This document shows positions 1 to 7,031 of a DNA stretch of 44,644 bases, one piece after another. Within the stretch, counting starts at the first letter, position 1; every line of letters starts with the position of its first letter. This DNA comes from SIG607 sp045655165. Its GTDB lineage: Bacteria > Bacillota > Clostridia > Oscillospirales > Acutalibacteraceae. Location of the stretch: assembly GCA_045655165.1 (NCBI GenBank), contig JAZOOT010000049.1:1-44644 (forward strand), written 5' to 3'. The notes under the pieces are model-generated. The model was not told the DNA's origin, searched no databases, and was given only the letters and a program-made list of their open reading frames with translations. Made by a program: the position numbers and the translations under genes.

Positions 1-93
1 AGTAAACAGTTTTATGACTTTTTAAGCATATACATGCCCGATTGGAAAGAAAGAAAAAAAGTTTTGGATCAAGATGTAGTTCACGGATTGTAA
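1..93 (+). CDS. C-terminal end of a YgjP-family (SprT/WLM-like) metallopeptidase, cut by the window edge
   Basis: Frame 1 is open from the first base and ends in TAA at 91-93, giving the last 30 residues of a protein. The segment FYDFLSIYMPDWKERKKVLD matches the typical C-terminus of YgjP/DUF45 zinc metallopeptidases, where a helix with a 'PDW+ERK' core follows the zinc site. The HExxH part would lie to the left of the window. In many genomes this family sits next to type I restriction-modification genes, so the DNA to the left may hold such a system; that is inference. The family call rests on one short motif. Confidence 0.55.
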   Translation, partial: SKQFYDFLSIYMPDWKERKKVLDQDVVHGL

Positions 94-130
94 ACGAAAC
101 TCAAAAAACTAAGGCAAGGAAGTGATTAAA

Positions 131-586
131 GTGGATAACAAAGACACATTAAAAAATCTAATTAAATACGCTCAAGAAGATTTTAAAGGAACCATTAATA
201 CTTTTGAGGATTTTGAAGTTGCACTAGAAAAACACATAAAAACGTGCGGGAGAAGCATTGAGGATCAGAAATTAGAAGCTATATCGGTTTTGACCGAGAA
301 AAAGAACGATAAATCTTCGGAAAGAATAGCAATTGGTCTAGCGTTTGGAAGTATAGCATTTTCTATTTTTTCAAATGGTTTAGAAAAGATAGCTCTTATT
401 ATTATTTCTGCGATTTTGATTATTGGCATAGTTCTTTTTATGGCATTTAGGTTTCAAATAAAAAACAGTAAAATTGTTACTTATTATACTATTAAGTTGC
501 ATTGTATAGAACGCATAGAAGCTCAAGCTAAATCTGCCAACAATGTTTGTTCTGGGGATGGAGCTAAAAAAGCAACATGCCTATAA
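131..586 (+). CDS. hypothetical small membrane protein of the mobile element
   Basis: No family is recognised. The protein has 151 residues if it starts at GTG 131, where AAGGA lies about 10 bases upstream. GTG 122 in the same frame has no room for a ribosome binding site. The first 65 residues are charged and probably cytoplasmic. Two adjacent hydrophobic stretches follow (about residues 66-82 and 84-104, LIIISAILIIGIVLFMAF in the second), forming a probable membrane hairpin, and a basic C-terminal tail of about 45 residues comes after it. It sits 37 bases downstream of the YgjP-like gene in the same orientation and ends at a bidirectional terminator, so the two may be co-transcribed. The A/T-rich codon choice differs from the backbone genes to the right of 5,900, in keeping with an acquired element. 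Confidence 0.6.
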   Translation: MDNKDTLKNLIKYAQEDFKGTINTFEDFEVALEKHIKTCGRSIEDQKLEAISVLTEKKNDKSSERIAIGLAFGSIAFSIFSNGLEKIALIIISAILIIGIVLFMAFRFQIKNSKIVTYYTIKLHCIERIEAQAKSANNVCSGDGAKKATCL

Positions 587-617
587 TATAACAACCTTCA
601 AAACATATTCGTATTTA

Positions 618-645
618 GAAAGAGGTGTCGCACGACGCCTCTTTC
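618..645. terminator. bidirectional terminator between convergent genes
   Basis: A perfect 13-bp stem (GAAAGAGGTGTCG at 618-630 with CGACGCCTCTTTC at 633-645) is flanked by T-runs on both strands. It separates the rightward membrane protein gene from the leftward RemA-like gene. Confidence 0.85.
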
Positions 646-662
646 TTTTATCTCGACTAATG

Positions 663-956
663 CTAATTTCCGCTTTTAGAATCTTCGTTTGCGGTGAGAT
701 CCGCAACATCGCCTTTAGCTCTTTTAACTAAAATTGTAGCGTTCACGCTTGAGATACAGAAAGAATTATCATCCAAAATGAGTAAGGAACGGGTTTCCTT
801 GTCCGATGTTCCGTCAAACACTTCTTCGCTTGTTCTTGTAAGCTTTCGCTTAGCAAGAACTTTTCGCACCCTATCCGAATCGGCAGACATAATAAACTTT
901 ACCTTGTTCGCATCGATAAACACCTTATTACCAATATTAATAAAATTACTGCTCAT
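663..956 (-). CDS. RemA/DUF370-like regulatory protein on a mobile element
   Basis: The 97-residue product begins at the ATG at 956, preceded by GGAGGAA at good spacing. Residues 5-75 follow the pattern of the RemA (DUF370) biofilm-regulator family: FINIG near the N-terminus, then ANKVKFIMSADS where RemA proteins have ANRxxAIVSPDS, then TRSLLILDDN and ISSV before a final basic strand. RemA proteins form ring-shaped oligomers that bind DNA at repeated sites. The Arg of the usual ANR motif is Lys here (K18), and the C-terminal 20 residues are extra. The start overlaps the stop of the upstream gene by 11 bases, so the two are translationally coupled as the last genes of a four-gene leftward operon. 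Its role in the element is unknown; a DNA-binding regulator or structural factor is the natural guess. Confidence 0.65.
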   Translation of the reverse strand: MSSNFINIGNKVFIDANKVKFIMSADSDRVRKVLAKRKLTRTSEEVFDGTSDKETRSLLILDDNSFCISSVNATILVKRAKGDVADLTANEDSKSGN

Positions 957-1800
957 CTGTTGCTTCCTCCTTTTTCGTCTTCTTAAAACAGCAACTGGGT
1001 TCTTCAAAATTTATATCGTAATAATATGTTATTTGTCCTGCTGCTAAGTCCGACATGCCAAACAGATATACTTTCATACCGACCATTTTCAACACGTCTT
1101 TTCCAACGGTTTGAATCCATTTTTCTACTTGCGGTTTGAGAATTCTCGTGACTATATCCCTGTTTTTCCCGACAATAATAATTTTTCGGCTGACAGACAT
1201 TATTTTATTACATTTATCATTAAAGTCAGCTTGATTATGATTTCCGCATTCAACCTCATACAAATCGAATTTATCTCCGCTTTTTCCTATAACGTCCGGT
1301 ATCAGCATTTTGCCTTCAGAAAGTTTCAGTGTATTTTGTTTTCGATCGGTCGAGATGTGAGTATACCAACCCTTTTTCTCAACGATTGTTGCAACGTCCT
1401 TAATCATATATCCGTGTAAGTAACTGGCATGTTCTTTCCTTAGTCGAATATGTTCCTGCACTGCCGGTTCTTTCCTGAACTGCAAACGGTACAGCTTAGC
1501 ACCTATGTCGGTTAATTTTAAAATATTAAAGATGCGATAACCGGTATGAATACTTTGCAAATCAAAAAATCCCGCTTTAACAAGTGTAATTATCGCGCGC
1601 CAAGCAGTATCCTTGCTGATAAATCTCATATTTTCGTCAAAGGGCATATTAGCCGCGATTTCCTTGGCTTCTTTTTCTTCGGAAATACCATTAGAAACAA
1701 TAGTTTCAAAAACAAACTTTTCTTTGTCATTTAATTTGCTGAAAAGATTGTTCAGTTCAATAGCCATTAATTCTTTCTCGTTTTTATTCTCATTACTCAT
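946..1800 (-). CDS. winged-helix plus nuclease-like protein resembling replication-relaxation family
   Basis: The product has 284 residues from the ATG at 1800, which follows GGAGGTAATATT; the frame is open further upstream but without a better start. Residues 10-95 look like a winged helix: LNDKEKFVFETIVSNG, then a helix set ending in ITLVKAGFFD and a YRIF-type wing. Residues 150-215 show the layout IPDVIGK...DLYEVECGN...DFNDKCNKI, which recalls the degenerate PD-(D/E)xK core of replication-relaxation proteins found on plasmids and conjugative elements. The C-terminus is Cys/Lys/Glu rich. It is third in the leftward operon, 16 bases after the preceding gene and overlapping the RemA-like gene. 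A role in element replication or mobilisation is inferred from family and context; the family call is moderate. Confidence 0.5.
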   Translation of the reverse strand: MSNENKNEKELMAIELNNLFSKLNDKEKFVFETIVSNGISEEKEAKEIAANMPFDENMRFISKDTAWRAIITLVKAGFFDLQSIHTGYRIFNILKLTDIGAKLYRLQFRKEPAVQEHIRLRKEHASYLHGYMIKDVATIVEKKGWYTHISTDRKQNTLKLSEGKMLIPDVIGKSGDKFDLYEVECGNHNQADFNDKCNKIMSVSRKIIIVGKNRDIVTRILKPQVEKWIQTVGKDVLKMVGMKVYLFGMSDLAAGQITYYYDINFEEPSCCFKKTKKEEATDEQ

Positions 1801-1816
1801 AATATTACCTCCGTTT

Positions 1817-2455
1817 TTATTTGTTTGGGTGGTTGTTAAAAATATATTGATTATTGTTTTGGGCCGTATCTTTTTGGGCGGTTCCGAAAACGGATTCGAA
1901 CACAGAATCAATAATCTTGCTGCAGTTTAAATTTTTAAGGTTGAGGTCGCCGCGATTTTCGTCCACAAATTGATAACAGTTGTGGATCTCGCGATAAATT
2001 GCTTGTTTTGCCAAGGTATAACAATCGCAAAGCTTCCGATATTTATCAGGAGTCCCGGCATACTCCAATTCCTTTTGCTCCATCTTGGGTATAAATTCTT
2101 CCAAGATCTCATACACCTTTTCATCTATGGCAAAAGGCTTATGCGGCATTTTTTGATTAATTTGTATATGCTTTCGAATGGTGCTTATAATTGTTTGCTT
2201 TCTCTTCCTCTTTGGAATTTTCGCTAAGAACTCCAACGCATCCTTGTCGCGGATAATAAATTGGCAACCAATCGGCTCAACCTCCGTTGTGTACGAAAAA
2301 CGGCATAAAACTCGGGCAGTTTTGCCGCAGCTTTCAGCACTTAAAATTTCATTTATTGTGCGGTTGACCGTGCGCGGTGGCAACACTTGCATCCAACAGA
2401 TTATATCGGAAGCAGACTTATCAAATTCAATGTGTACGATTTGTCTATCACTCAT
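1817..2455 (-). CDS. element protein with tandem ribbon-helix-helix-like segments (partition/regulator candidate)
   Basis: This 212-residue protein is not assigned to a named family. Two segments, at about residues 9-40 (FDKSASDIICWMQVLPPRTVNR) and 68-95 (DKDALEFLAKIPKRKRKQTI), share the layout of a strand, a helix ending in 'L/IP+..R', then a second helix. This resembles ParR- or MetJ/Arc-type DNA-binding ribbon-helix-helix units. The rest is helical and rich in charged residues, with a Gln/Asn-rich C-terminus. The ATG at 2455 overlaps the stop of the upstream gene in an ATGAGTGA arrangement, so the two are translationally coupled. The upstream product has a similar segment, which suggests duplication. 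A centromere-binding or transcriptional regulator for the mobile element is the favoured guess. Confidence 0.5.
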   Translation of the reverse strand: MSDRQIVHIEFDKSASDIICWMQVLPPRTVNRTINEILSAESCGKTARVLCRFSYTTEVEPIGCQFIIRDKDALEFLAKIPKRKRKQTIISTIRKHIQINQKMPHKPFAIDEKVYEILEEFIPKMEQKELEYAGTPDKYRKLCDCYTLAKQAIYREIHNCYQFVDENRGDLNLKNLNCSKIIDSVFESVFGTAQKDTAQNNNQYIFNNHPNK

Positions 2456-2948
2456 TTTTAATTTTCCTTTCTATATAAAGTGTGTCTTTCATCAAAAGAA
2501 AGCTTCTTTTGTGCTCCTTAAGCATTTTTCGGTATTTTTCTTTGTCATCTAACAAAGCCTCGTATTTATCCCCGTCACGCTTAAACATTCTTTGGAATGC
2601 TGAATCAAAGGATTCTGATGGGAGCTTCCATTCTGCTTGCGTTACAAGATTTTTCTCGATACACCTTTTAATTACTCTTTTAATTGTGGGAGCAACAGAT
2701 CCCTTGGTGCAACCGAACTTCTTGCAAAACATTTTTACCTGATCATCCGGCAGAGAAAATTTCGTGTGCAAATTTTGGCTGCTTGGTTCTATGCTAAAAT
2801 TCATAGGGATGGTGGCAACCTTGTCTTCTAATGCTTCGGCCAAAATTTTCACAACCGTTTTACTGCGCTCGCATTTTGGTAGCGAGGTAATAAATGCGAT
2901 TAACTCGGGTTCCTTTTTTGTTAATACAAAATGATGTTTAGTTGTCAT
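2448..2948 (-). CDS. element protein with ParR-like ribbon-helix-helix segment
   Basis: The first gene of the leftward operon gives 166 residues from the ATG at 2948. The frame is open about 19 codons further upstream, but the ATG has AGAAGAA nearby and starts the recognisable sequence. Near the N-terminus, HHFVLTKKEPELIAFITS is followed by LPKCERSKTVVKILAEAL. This is the strand, helix, 'LPKxxRS', helix layout of plasmid partition and relaxosome ribbon-helix-helix proteins. Residues 60-130 form a second helical region (FSLPDDQVKMFCKKFGCTKG), which looks like another small DNA-binding unit, and a charged helical tail follows. A 20-bp repeat found again before the excisionase lies 100 bp upstream (3048-3067) and may be its binding site. 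Confidence 0.55.
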   Translation of the reverse strand: MTTKHHFVLTKKEPELIAFITSLPKCERSKTVVKILAEALEDKVATIPMNFSIEPSSQNLHTKFSLPDDQVKMFCKKFGCTKGSVAPTIKRVIKRCIEKNLVTQAEWKLPSESFDSAFQRMFKRDGDKYEALLDDKEKYRKMLKEHKRSFLLMKDTLYIERKIKNE

Positions 2949-3047
2949 GATTACATTCTTCTTTCTTTTAAATTCTCGTTGAGAGAACTTATTTGACCGC
3001 CACAAATAAATTTTTCAACATATAAAACCTGCTGTATCTTATTTTTG

Positions 3048-3067
3048 CATTTCAAGAAAACATTAAC
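3048..3067 (-). repeat. operator-like 20-bp repeat, copy 1
   Basis: On the minus strand this reads GTTAATGTTTTCTTGAAATG and is identical over 20 bp to the plus-strand copy at 4206-4225. It lies about 100 bp upstream of the first gene of the leftward operon, in the reading direction of that operon. Confidence 0.75.
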
Positions 3068-3220
3068 TTTGGACAAGATTTAAGAATTTTTGATGGTAAT
3101 TTCTTGATTTTGCGGTTAAAAAGATAAAATTTTCTTGATTTTTTCGCAGTTTTATGCCGTAATAAGAAATTTCCTTTATAAAATTTCTGTAGAGAATGTA
3201 AAAAAACTTTATATGTTCAG

Positions 3221-3237
3221 TTCAAGAAAACATTAAC
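3221..3237 (-). repeat. operator-like repeat, copy 2 (17 bp match)
   Basis: The 17-bp core TTCAAGAAAACATTAAC is repeated exactly, 170 bp from copy 1 and in the same orientation. It directly abuts the hairpin at 3236-3265. Confidence 0.75.
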
Positions 3238-3265
3238 GACCTGCACCCTTTCGGGCACAGGTCGT
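3236..3265. terminator. strong GC hairpin, possible terminator
   Basis: ACGACCTG at 3236-3243 pairs with CAGGTCGT at 3258-3265, and the stem continues through ACCC/GGG to a TTTC loop. No long T-run follows on either strand, so it may be a structural site rather than a classical terminator. Confidence 0.45.
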
Positions 3266-3595
3266 TCTCTTATGGGGATATTTTTTTATGATTGTCGGTT
3301 GCAAATGATGATGATTTTCTCTTCTGGATGATTAGATGGTACTCGTTTGTATATGACCTTCATAGATTATTTTTAGATTAATAGGAGATTAATTATAGGG
3401 AAAACTGTCGTTTTCTAATGAGGGGTTCACTTACGTTTTGAGAGAATAAATGACTGTCATTTCGTGCGATTCGATTTGCGATGATTTACATTTGGAGATT
3501 ATAAAAGATGACTGTCCCTTTGTGATGCTCAGATTTTTCTCCCTCTTGTCAACCTCAAAATGTAAATAATTTCTTTGTCATCTAAAACCGAAAGT

Positions 3596-3648
3596 ATGAT
3601 GCTCTTAAAACTAAAAAGAAGGTAAATGTGAAAAAGACAGAGCATCAT
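3596..3648. repeat. 10-bp inverted repeat
   Basis: ATGATGCTCT (3596-3605) and AGAGCATCAT (3639-3648) are perfect inverted copies separated by 33 bp. No gene is attached to them; they could be a protein-binding pair inside the element control region. Confidence 0.4.
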
Positions 3649-3931
3649 TTTGCTCTCTCAAAATGTCTAAAATACAAAAACGAGAGGCGCAAAAAACTCT
3701 CGAACTCTAATCATATCGAACAGTAAATCATTTTTATAGTTTTTTATCTTTTGGTCATAGAAAAACGAAAATAAAAGCTTTTTAATGATTTTGAACGATA
3801 AAGTTAGATTTTTATAAACATTCCATCGGCTGAGCATTGTATAAGGTACGATTATTATTGTAAATCAAAAATTACCCTATAAGGGGGAGTGTATTTCTGC
3901 AAAATCATCTTTTTGGCATTACCCTTAATAA

Positions 3932-4163
3932 GTAGGGACATATTTAGTGCGGACGCTTCTTCATAAGACGGTATCACGCTTTACTACGGATAGTGGTAAT
4001 GCTGTGGGGACATCCTTTACTACGGATAAGTTTAGTCGGGGTCATCTTTGCTCCGCTTAATAAAAGGAAAAGGTATCACCACATACTGCGGAAAACTCTC
4101 TCTTTAGGGACATGCTTTGCTACATATCTGTGTTTTTTATGGGGACATCACTTACTGCGGTGG
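3932..4163 (+). repeat. array of seven degenerate repeats at about 35-bp spacing (iteron-like)
   Basis: Units starting near 3934, 3970, 4006, 4038, 4072, 4107 and 4141 share the pattern GGGACATCxCTTTACTRCGG, with variants such as GGTATCACGCTTTACTACGG and GGGGACATCACTTACTGCGG. Start-to-start distance is 31-38 bp, close to three to three and a half helical turns. The intervening DNA is unrelated between units. The copies are too divergent for CRISPR and have the look of iterons or recombinase/partition binding sites. Confidence 0.65.
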
Positions 4164-4205
4164 TGTTCTTTTTGTTTTTTAGCCAATCTTCTTCGAAAAA
4201 AATTA

Positions 4206-4225
4206 GTTAATGTTTTCTTGAAATG
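4206..4225 (+). repeat. operator-like 20-bp repeat, copy 3
   Basis: GTTAATGTTTTCTTGAAATG is the same 20-mer as copy 1 but on the opposite strand, and lies 72 bp upstream of the excisionase start. Both divergent transcription units therefore carry the element in their upstream region in the same relative orientation. Confidence 0.75.
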
Positions 4226-4247
4226 AATAAAAAGGATTTCTCAAGTT

Positions 4248-4256
4248 TTATCCACA
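4248..4256 (+). promoter_or_regulatory. consensus DnaA box
   Basis: TTATCCACA matches the consensus DnaA box exactly. It is the only one noticed in this region and lies 85 bp after the iteron-like array; a single 9-mer can occur by chance. Confidence 0.35.
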
Positions 4257-4296
4257 AATGTTTTCGGAAAAAACATCTTAGGAGGATAAAACTGTT

Positions 4297-4503
4297 ATGA
4301 CAAATAATGTTCAAACGGTTCCTATCCACGAAAAGTTGGCGTTGACCATACGTGAAGCCGCCGAGTACAGCAATATTGGAATTAATAAAATTGATGAGAT
4401 GCTTCGCACACCTAACTGTCCGTTCGTACTTTTTGTGGGTAAGAAGAAGTTGGTAAAACGTAAAGAGTTTGAAGAGTTTATCAGTTCAAGACTGACGATA
4501 TAA
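4297..4503 (+). CDS. excisionase, Tn916 Xis-like
   Basis: This 68-residue basic protein starts at an ATG preceded by AGGAGG. The sequence LTIREAAEYSNIGINKIDEM, followed by FVLFVGKKKLVKRKEFEEFI, matches the winged-helix excisionases of Tn916-type elements. These bind the element ends and steer the integrase toward excision. It lies 112 bases upstream of the integrase gene in the same direction, the usual order for integrative conjugative and mobilisable elements. A separate promoter in between suggests that the two genes can be expressed independently. Confidence 0.9.
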   Translation: MTNNVQTVPIHEKLALTIREAAEYSNIGINKIDEMLRTPNCPFVLFVGKKKLVKRKEFEEFISSRLTI

Positions 4504-4543
4504 CTCGACGATCAAAAAAATTACAAAAATAATGTTTAATCAC

Positions 4544-4600
4544 TTGAGAAAAGATGCACTTTATGTTATACTTATTGTGTAGCGGTGTGCTCTTTTCTCA
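4544..4600 (+). promoter_or_regulatory. integrase promoter inside a large inverted repeat
   Basis: TTGAGA (4544-4549), a 17-base spacer and TATACT (4567-4572) form a good sigma-A promoter. TGAGAAAAGATGCAC (4545-4559) is mirrored by GTGCTCTTTTCTCA (4587-4600) apart from one inserted base. The arms bracket the -10 box and stop just before the coding start, so a repressor or the excisionase could bind here. Confidence 0.6.
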
Positions 4601-4615
4601 GTGGGAAAGGAGTAC

Positions 4616-5809
4616 ATGTTGGGAAAGAATTTAAAAGGTAAAGAATGCGGTAAAGGCATTCGTCAAAGAAAGGATGGTTTATACAGCGCAAGATTTGTTG
4701 ACAAATTAGGTAATCGTCACGAAAAATATTTTGCTACCATTCCCGAAGCTCGTAACTGGATTGAAGAAAGCAAGTATGCCGATAAGCATGAGGGCATTTT
4801 TGTTCCGACCGAAACTACGGTTGATGAATGGTTTGAATTTTGGATAGAAAACATCGTTGGAGATCTTGCGCCGAACACACTGCGAAATTATCGCGAACGA
4901 TACACCTTCAATATTCAACCGGTCATCGGTAAAATGGCAATTGCTAACGTAAAGCCAATGCATTGCAAAAAGGTTTTACTGCAAATGGATGATACCTATG
5001 CAGGCTCAACCATCCGACAAACCTATATCGCAATGGGGACGATGCTGAAAGCGGCACTGATGAATGATTTAATCATAAAGCACCCTATGAACGGTGTTCG
5101 ATACACAAAACCTGTTCGGGCGAAGGATGATATAAAATTCTTAACTCGTGAGGAACAACGAATTTTTCTCGAAGCCGCAAAGCGTTCTCATAATTATAGT
5201 CAATACGCTTTGATTCTTGAGACAGGTTTACGAACAGGCGAGCTGATAGGACTTACGTGGGATGCGATTGATTTTGAGAAACGCACGCTTACCGTCAACA
5301 AAACTTTGGAGTACAGACACAAACAAGGATATTGGCGAGCAGGACCGCCCAAGACACCGCAAAGCTATCGCACCATACCTCTGACAGAACGCGCATACAA
5401 TATTCTGAAAGAGATATGGGATAATCGTGAGCATAGGAAAAAGTCTCCCTTGCTTTCAGAAACACTTGAATACATAGACAGGCGAACAGGTGCCACCTCT
5501 CAGCTTGTGATGGGAGATCTTGTGTTTATCAATTGGCGTACGGGAGAACCGGCAAAGAACAGTTCCTACGACACGCATCTTTATAAGCTTTGTGACGAGG
5601 CGGGAATCAAACGATTTTGTATGCACGCTCTACGTCACACCTACGCCACAAGAGCAATCGAGGCAGGTATGCAACCGAAGGTGCTGCAAAAACTACTCGG
5701 TCATGCCAGTATCAAAACAACGATGGACCGTTATGTTCACGTTATAACTGAGTCTATGGACCAGGCTATAAAGCAATTTGAAAATAATCAGGTTTTAGAT
5801 AAATCTTAA
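4616..5809 (+). CDS. site-specific tyrosine integrase (Tn916/ICE type)
   Basis: The product has 397 residues from the ATG at 4616, which has GGAG just upstream; GTG 4601 and TTG 4619 are in-frame alternatives. The N-terminal 60 residues form the arm-binding domain of Tn916-type integrases (GIRQRKDGLYSARF). The core-binding SAM-like domain follows (about 65-165), then the catalytic domain with all expected residues: R206 in TGLRTGEL, K246 in KTPQS, H337 and R340 in HALRHTY, H363 in LLGHAS and the nucleophile Y373 in MDRYVHV. It appears intact and active. It is the last gene of the element and points toward ychF, so the attachment site is expected between 5,810 and 5,920. Confidence 0.95.
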   Translation: MLGKNLKGKECGKGIRQRKDGLYSARFVDKLGNRHEKYFATIPEARNWIEESKYADKHEGIFVPTETTVDEWFEFWIENIVGDLAPNTLRNYRERYTFNIQPVIGKMAIANVKPMHCKKVLLQMDDTYAGSTIRQTYIAMGTMLKAALMNDLIIKHPMNGVRYTKPVRAKDDIKFLTREEQRIFLEAAKRSHNYSQYALILETGLRTGELIGLTWDAIDFEKRTLTVNKTLEYRHKQGYWRAGPPKTPQSYRTIPLTERAYNILKEIWDNREHRKKSPLLSETLEYIDRRTGATSQLVMGDLVFINWRTGEPAKNSSYDTHLYKLCDEAGIKRFCMHALRHTYATRAIEAGMQPKVLQKLLGHASIKTTMDRYVHVITESMDQAIKQFENNQVLDKS

Positions 5810-5824
5810 TATAACTCTATACGA

Positions 5825-5856
5825 AAATGGAGTAAAAATGGAGTAGAAATGGAGTA
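5825..5856 (+). repeat. three 11-bp direct repeats downstream of the integrase (attachment-region candidate)
   Basis: AAATGGAGTA occurs at 5825-5834, 5836-5845 and 5847-5856, an exact 11-bp period. An inverted partial copy (TACTCC) lies at 5871-5876. Tandem short repeats beside the integrase stop are typical of recombinase arm sites in attR or attL. The crossover core cannot be set without the other end of the element. Confidence 0.55.
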
Positions 5857-5921
5857 GTAGATATACGCCATACTCCGAAAACCCTGATAAATAAACGATT
5901 TTAAAGGAGATATAGAGAAAT

Positions 5922-7031
5922 ATGAAACTTGGTATTGTGGGTTTGCCAAATGTTGGCAAATCAACCCTTTTTAACGCTATTACAAACGCAGGTGCGGCTT
6001 CGGCAAACTTTCCTTTTTGCACTATTGAGCCAAACGTTGGCATTGTTGCGGTGCCCGACAGCCGACTTGACGCGCTTTGCAAAATGTATACAACCGACGT
6101 AAAAGTTCCGCCTATTGTTCCCGCTACCATTGAATTTGTTGATATTGCGGGGCTTGTAAAGGGCGCTTCTAAGGGCGAGGGTCTTGGCAACAAATTTCTT
6201 GCAAACATTCGTGAAACCGATGCTATTGTGCATGTTGTTCGTTGTTTTAACGATGATAACATTATTCACGTTGACGGCAAGGTAGACCCGCTAAGTGACA
6301 TTGAAACCATTGAACTTGAACTTATTTTTTCGGATATGGAAATGCTTGAGCGCCGTATTCAAAAAACTGCCAAAGATTTAAAGGGAAATAAAACTTTGCA
6401 AGGTGAATATGATTTCTTAAAGGCACTTTATTCTCATTTAGAAAGCGGTAAACCCGCAAGAAGCATGGCAATGAGCGAAGAAGAAAAAGAAATTATGGCA
6501 ACAGTTTTTCTTTTAACCAGCAAACCCGTTATTTATGCTGCCAATTTAAGCGAAAGCGACTTTTTAGAGGGCGATATTGAAAACAACGAAAATTACCAGA
6601 AAGTTTGCGTGCTTGCAAAAGAACAAGGCGCCGAAGTTTTGCCTATTTGCGCTAAACTTGAAGAAGACATTGCCGAAATGAACAGCGAAGAAAAACTTAT
6701 GTTTTTGGCTGAACTTGGTTTAAGCAATTCGGGTCTTGACCGCCTTATTCAAAAAAGTTATTCGCTATTAGGGCTTATGTCGTTTTTAACCGCGGGCGAA
6801 AAAGAAGTCCGCGCTTGGACCATTAAAAAAGGCACCAAAGCGCCCGGTGCTGCAGGTAAAATTCACACCGATTTTGAACGCGGTTTTATTCGCGCACAGG
6901 TTGTTGCTTTTAACGATTTAGTTGACTGCGGTAACCTTGCCAATGCAAAAGCCAAAGGTTTAGTTAGAACCGAAGGCAAAGAATATGTTATGAATGACGG
7001 TGATGTTGTTGAATTCTTGTTTAACGTTTAA
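5922..7031 (+). CDS. ychF: ribosome-binding ATPase/GTPase YchF
   Basis: The 369-residue Obg-superfamily P-loop protein starts at an ATG with AAAGGAG 12 bases upstream. G1 is GLPNVGKST at residues 6-14, and the switch region NFPFCTIEPNVG is the YchF/OLA1 signature. A coiled-coil insertion lies between about residues 130 and 200, and the C-terminal TGS-like domain ends in GKEYVMNDGDVVEFLFNV. YchF binds ribosomes and hydrolyses ATP in preference to GTP. Length is normal (about 365). It is the first backbone gene after the element. Its own start is intact, so the insertion left the coding region whole, although its native upstream region may now be separated from it. Confidence 0.97.
   Translation: MKLGIVGLPNVGKSTLFNAITNAGAASANFPFCTIEPNVGIVAVPDSRLDALCKMYTTDVKVPPIVPATIEFVDIAGLVKGASKGEGLGNKFLANIRETDAIVHVVRCFNDDNIIHVDGKVDPLSDIETIELELIFSDMEMLERRIQKTAKDLKGNKTLQGEYDFLKALYSHLESGKPARSMAMSEEEKEIMATVFLLTSKPVIYAANLSESDFLEGDIENNENYQKVCVLAKEQGAEVLPICAKLEEDIAEMNSEEKLMFLAELGLSNSGLDRLIQKSYSLLGLMSFLTAGEKEVRAWTIKKGTKAPGAAGKIHTDFERGFIRAQVVAFNDLVDCGNLANAKAKGLVRTEGKEYVMNDGDVVEFLFNV

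Larger units (their letters stand above)
2949..4296. other. 1.3 kb non-coding control region of the mobile element
   Basis: No convincing gene is present between the leftward operon and the excisionase; the only short open frames run through repeats. The stretch holds the 17-20 bp operator-like repeats, a strong hairpin at 3236-3265, a 10-bp inverted repeat (3596-3605 and 3639-3648), the seven-copy 35-bp-spaced array at 3932-4163 and a DnaA box. It is AT-rich and probably houses the divergent promoters, recombinase arm sites and perhaps an origin. Confidence 0.6.

Noticed and set aside
3932..4163. CRISPR array
   Set aside because: The repeated units vary strongly among themselves, are separated by only about 12-15 bases of unrelated DNA, and no cas gene is nearby.
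3993..4226. An open frame of 77 codons on the plus strand in the element control region
   Set aside because: It has no ribosome binding site, runs through the 35-bp repeat units and ends inside an operator-like repeat, so it is unlikely to be translated.
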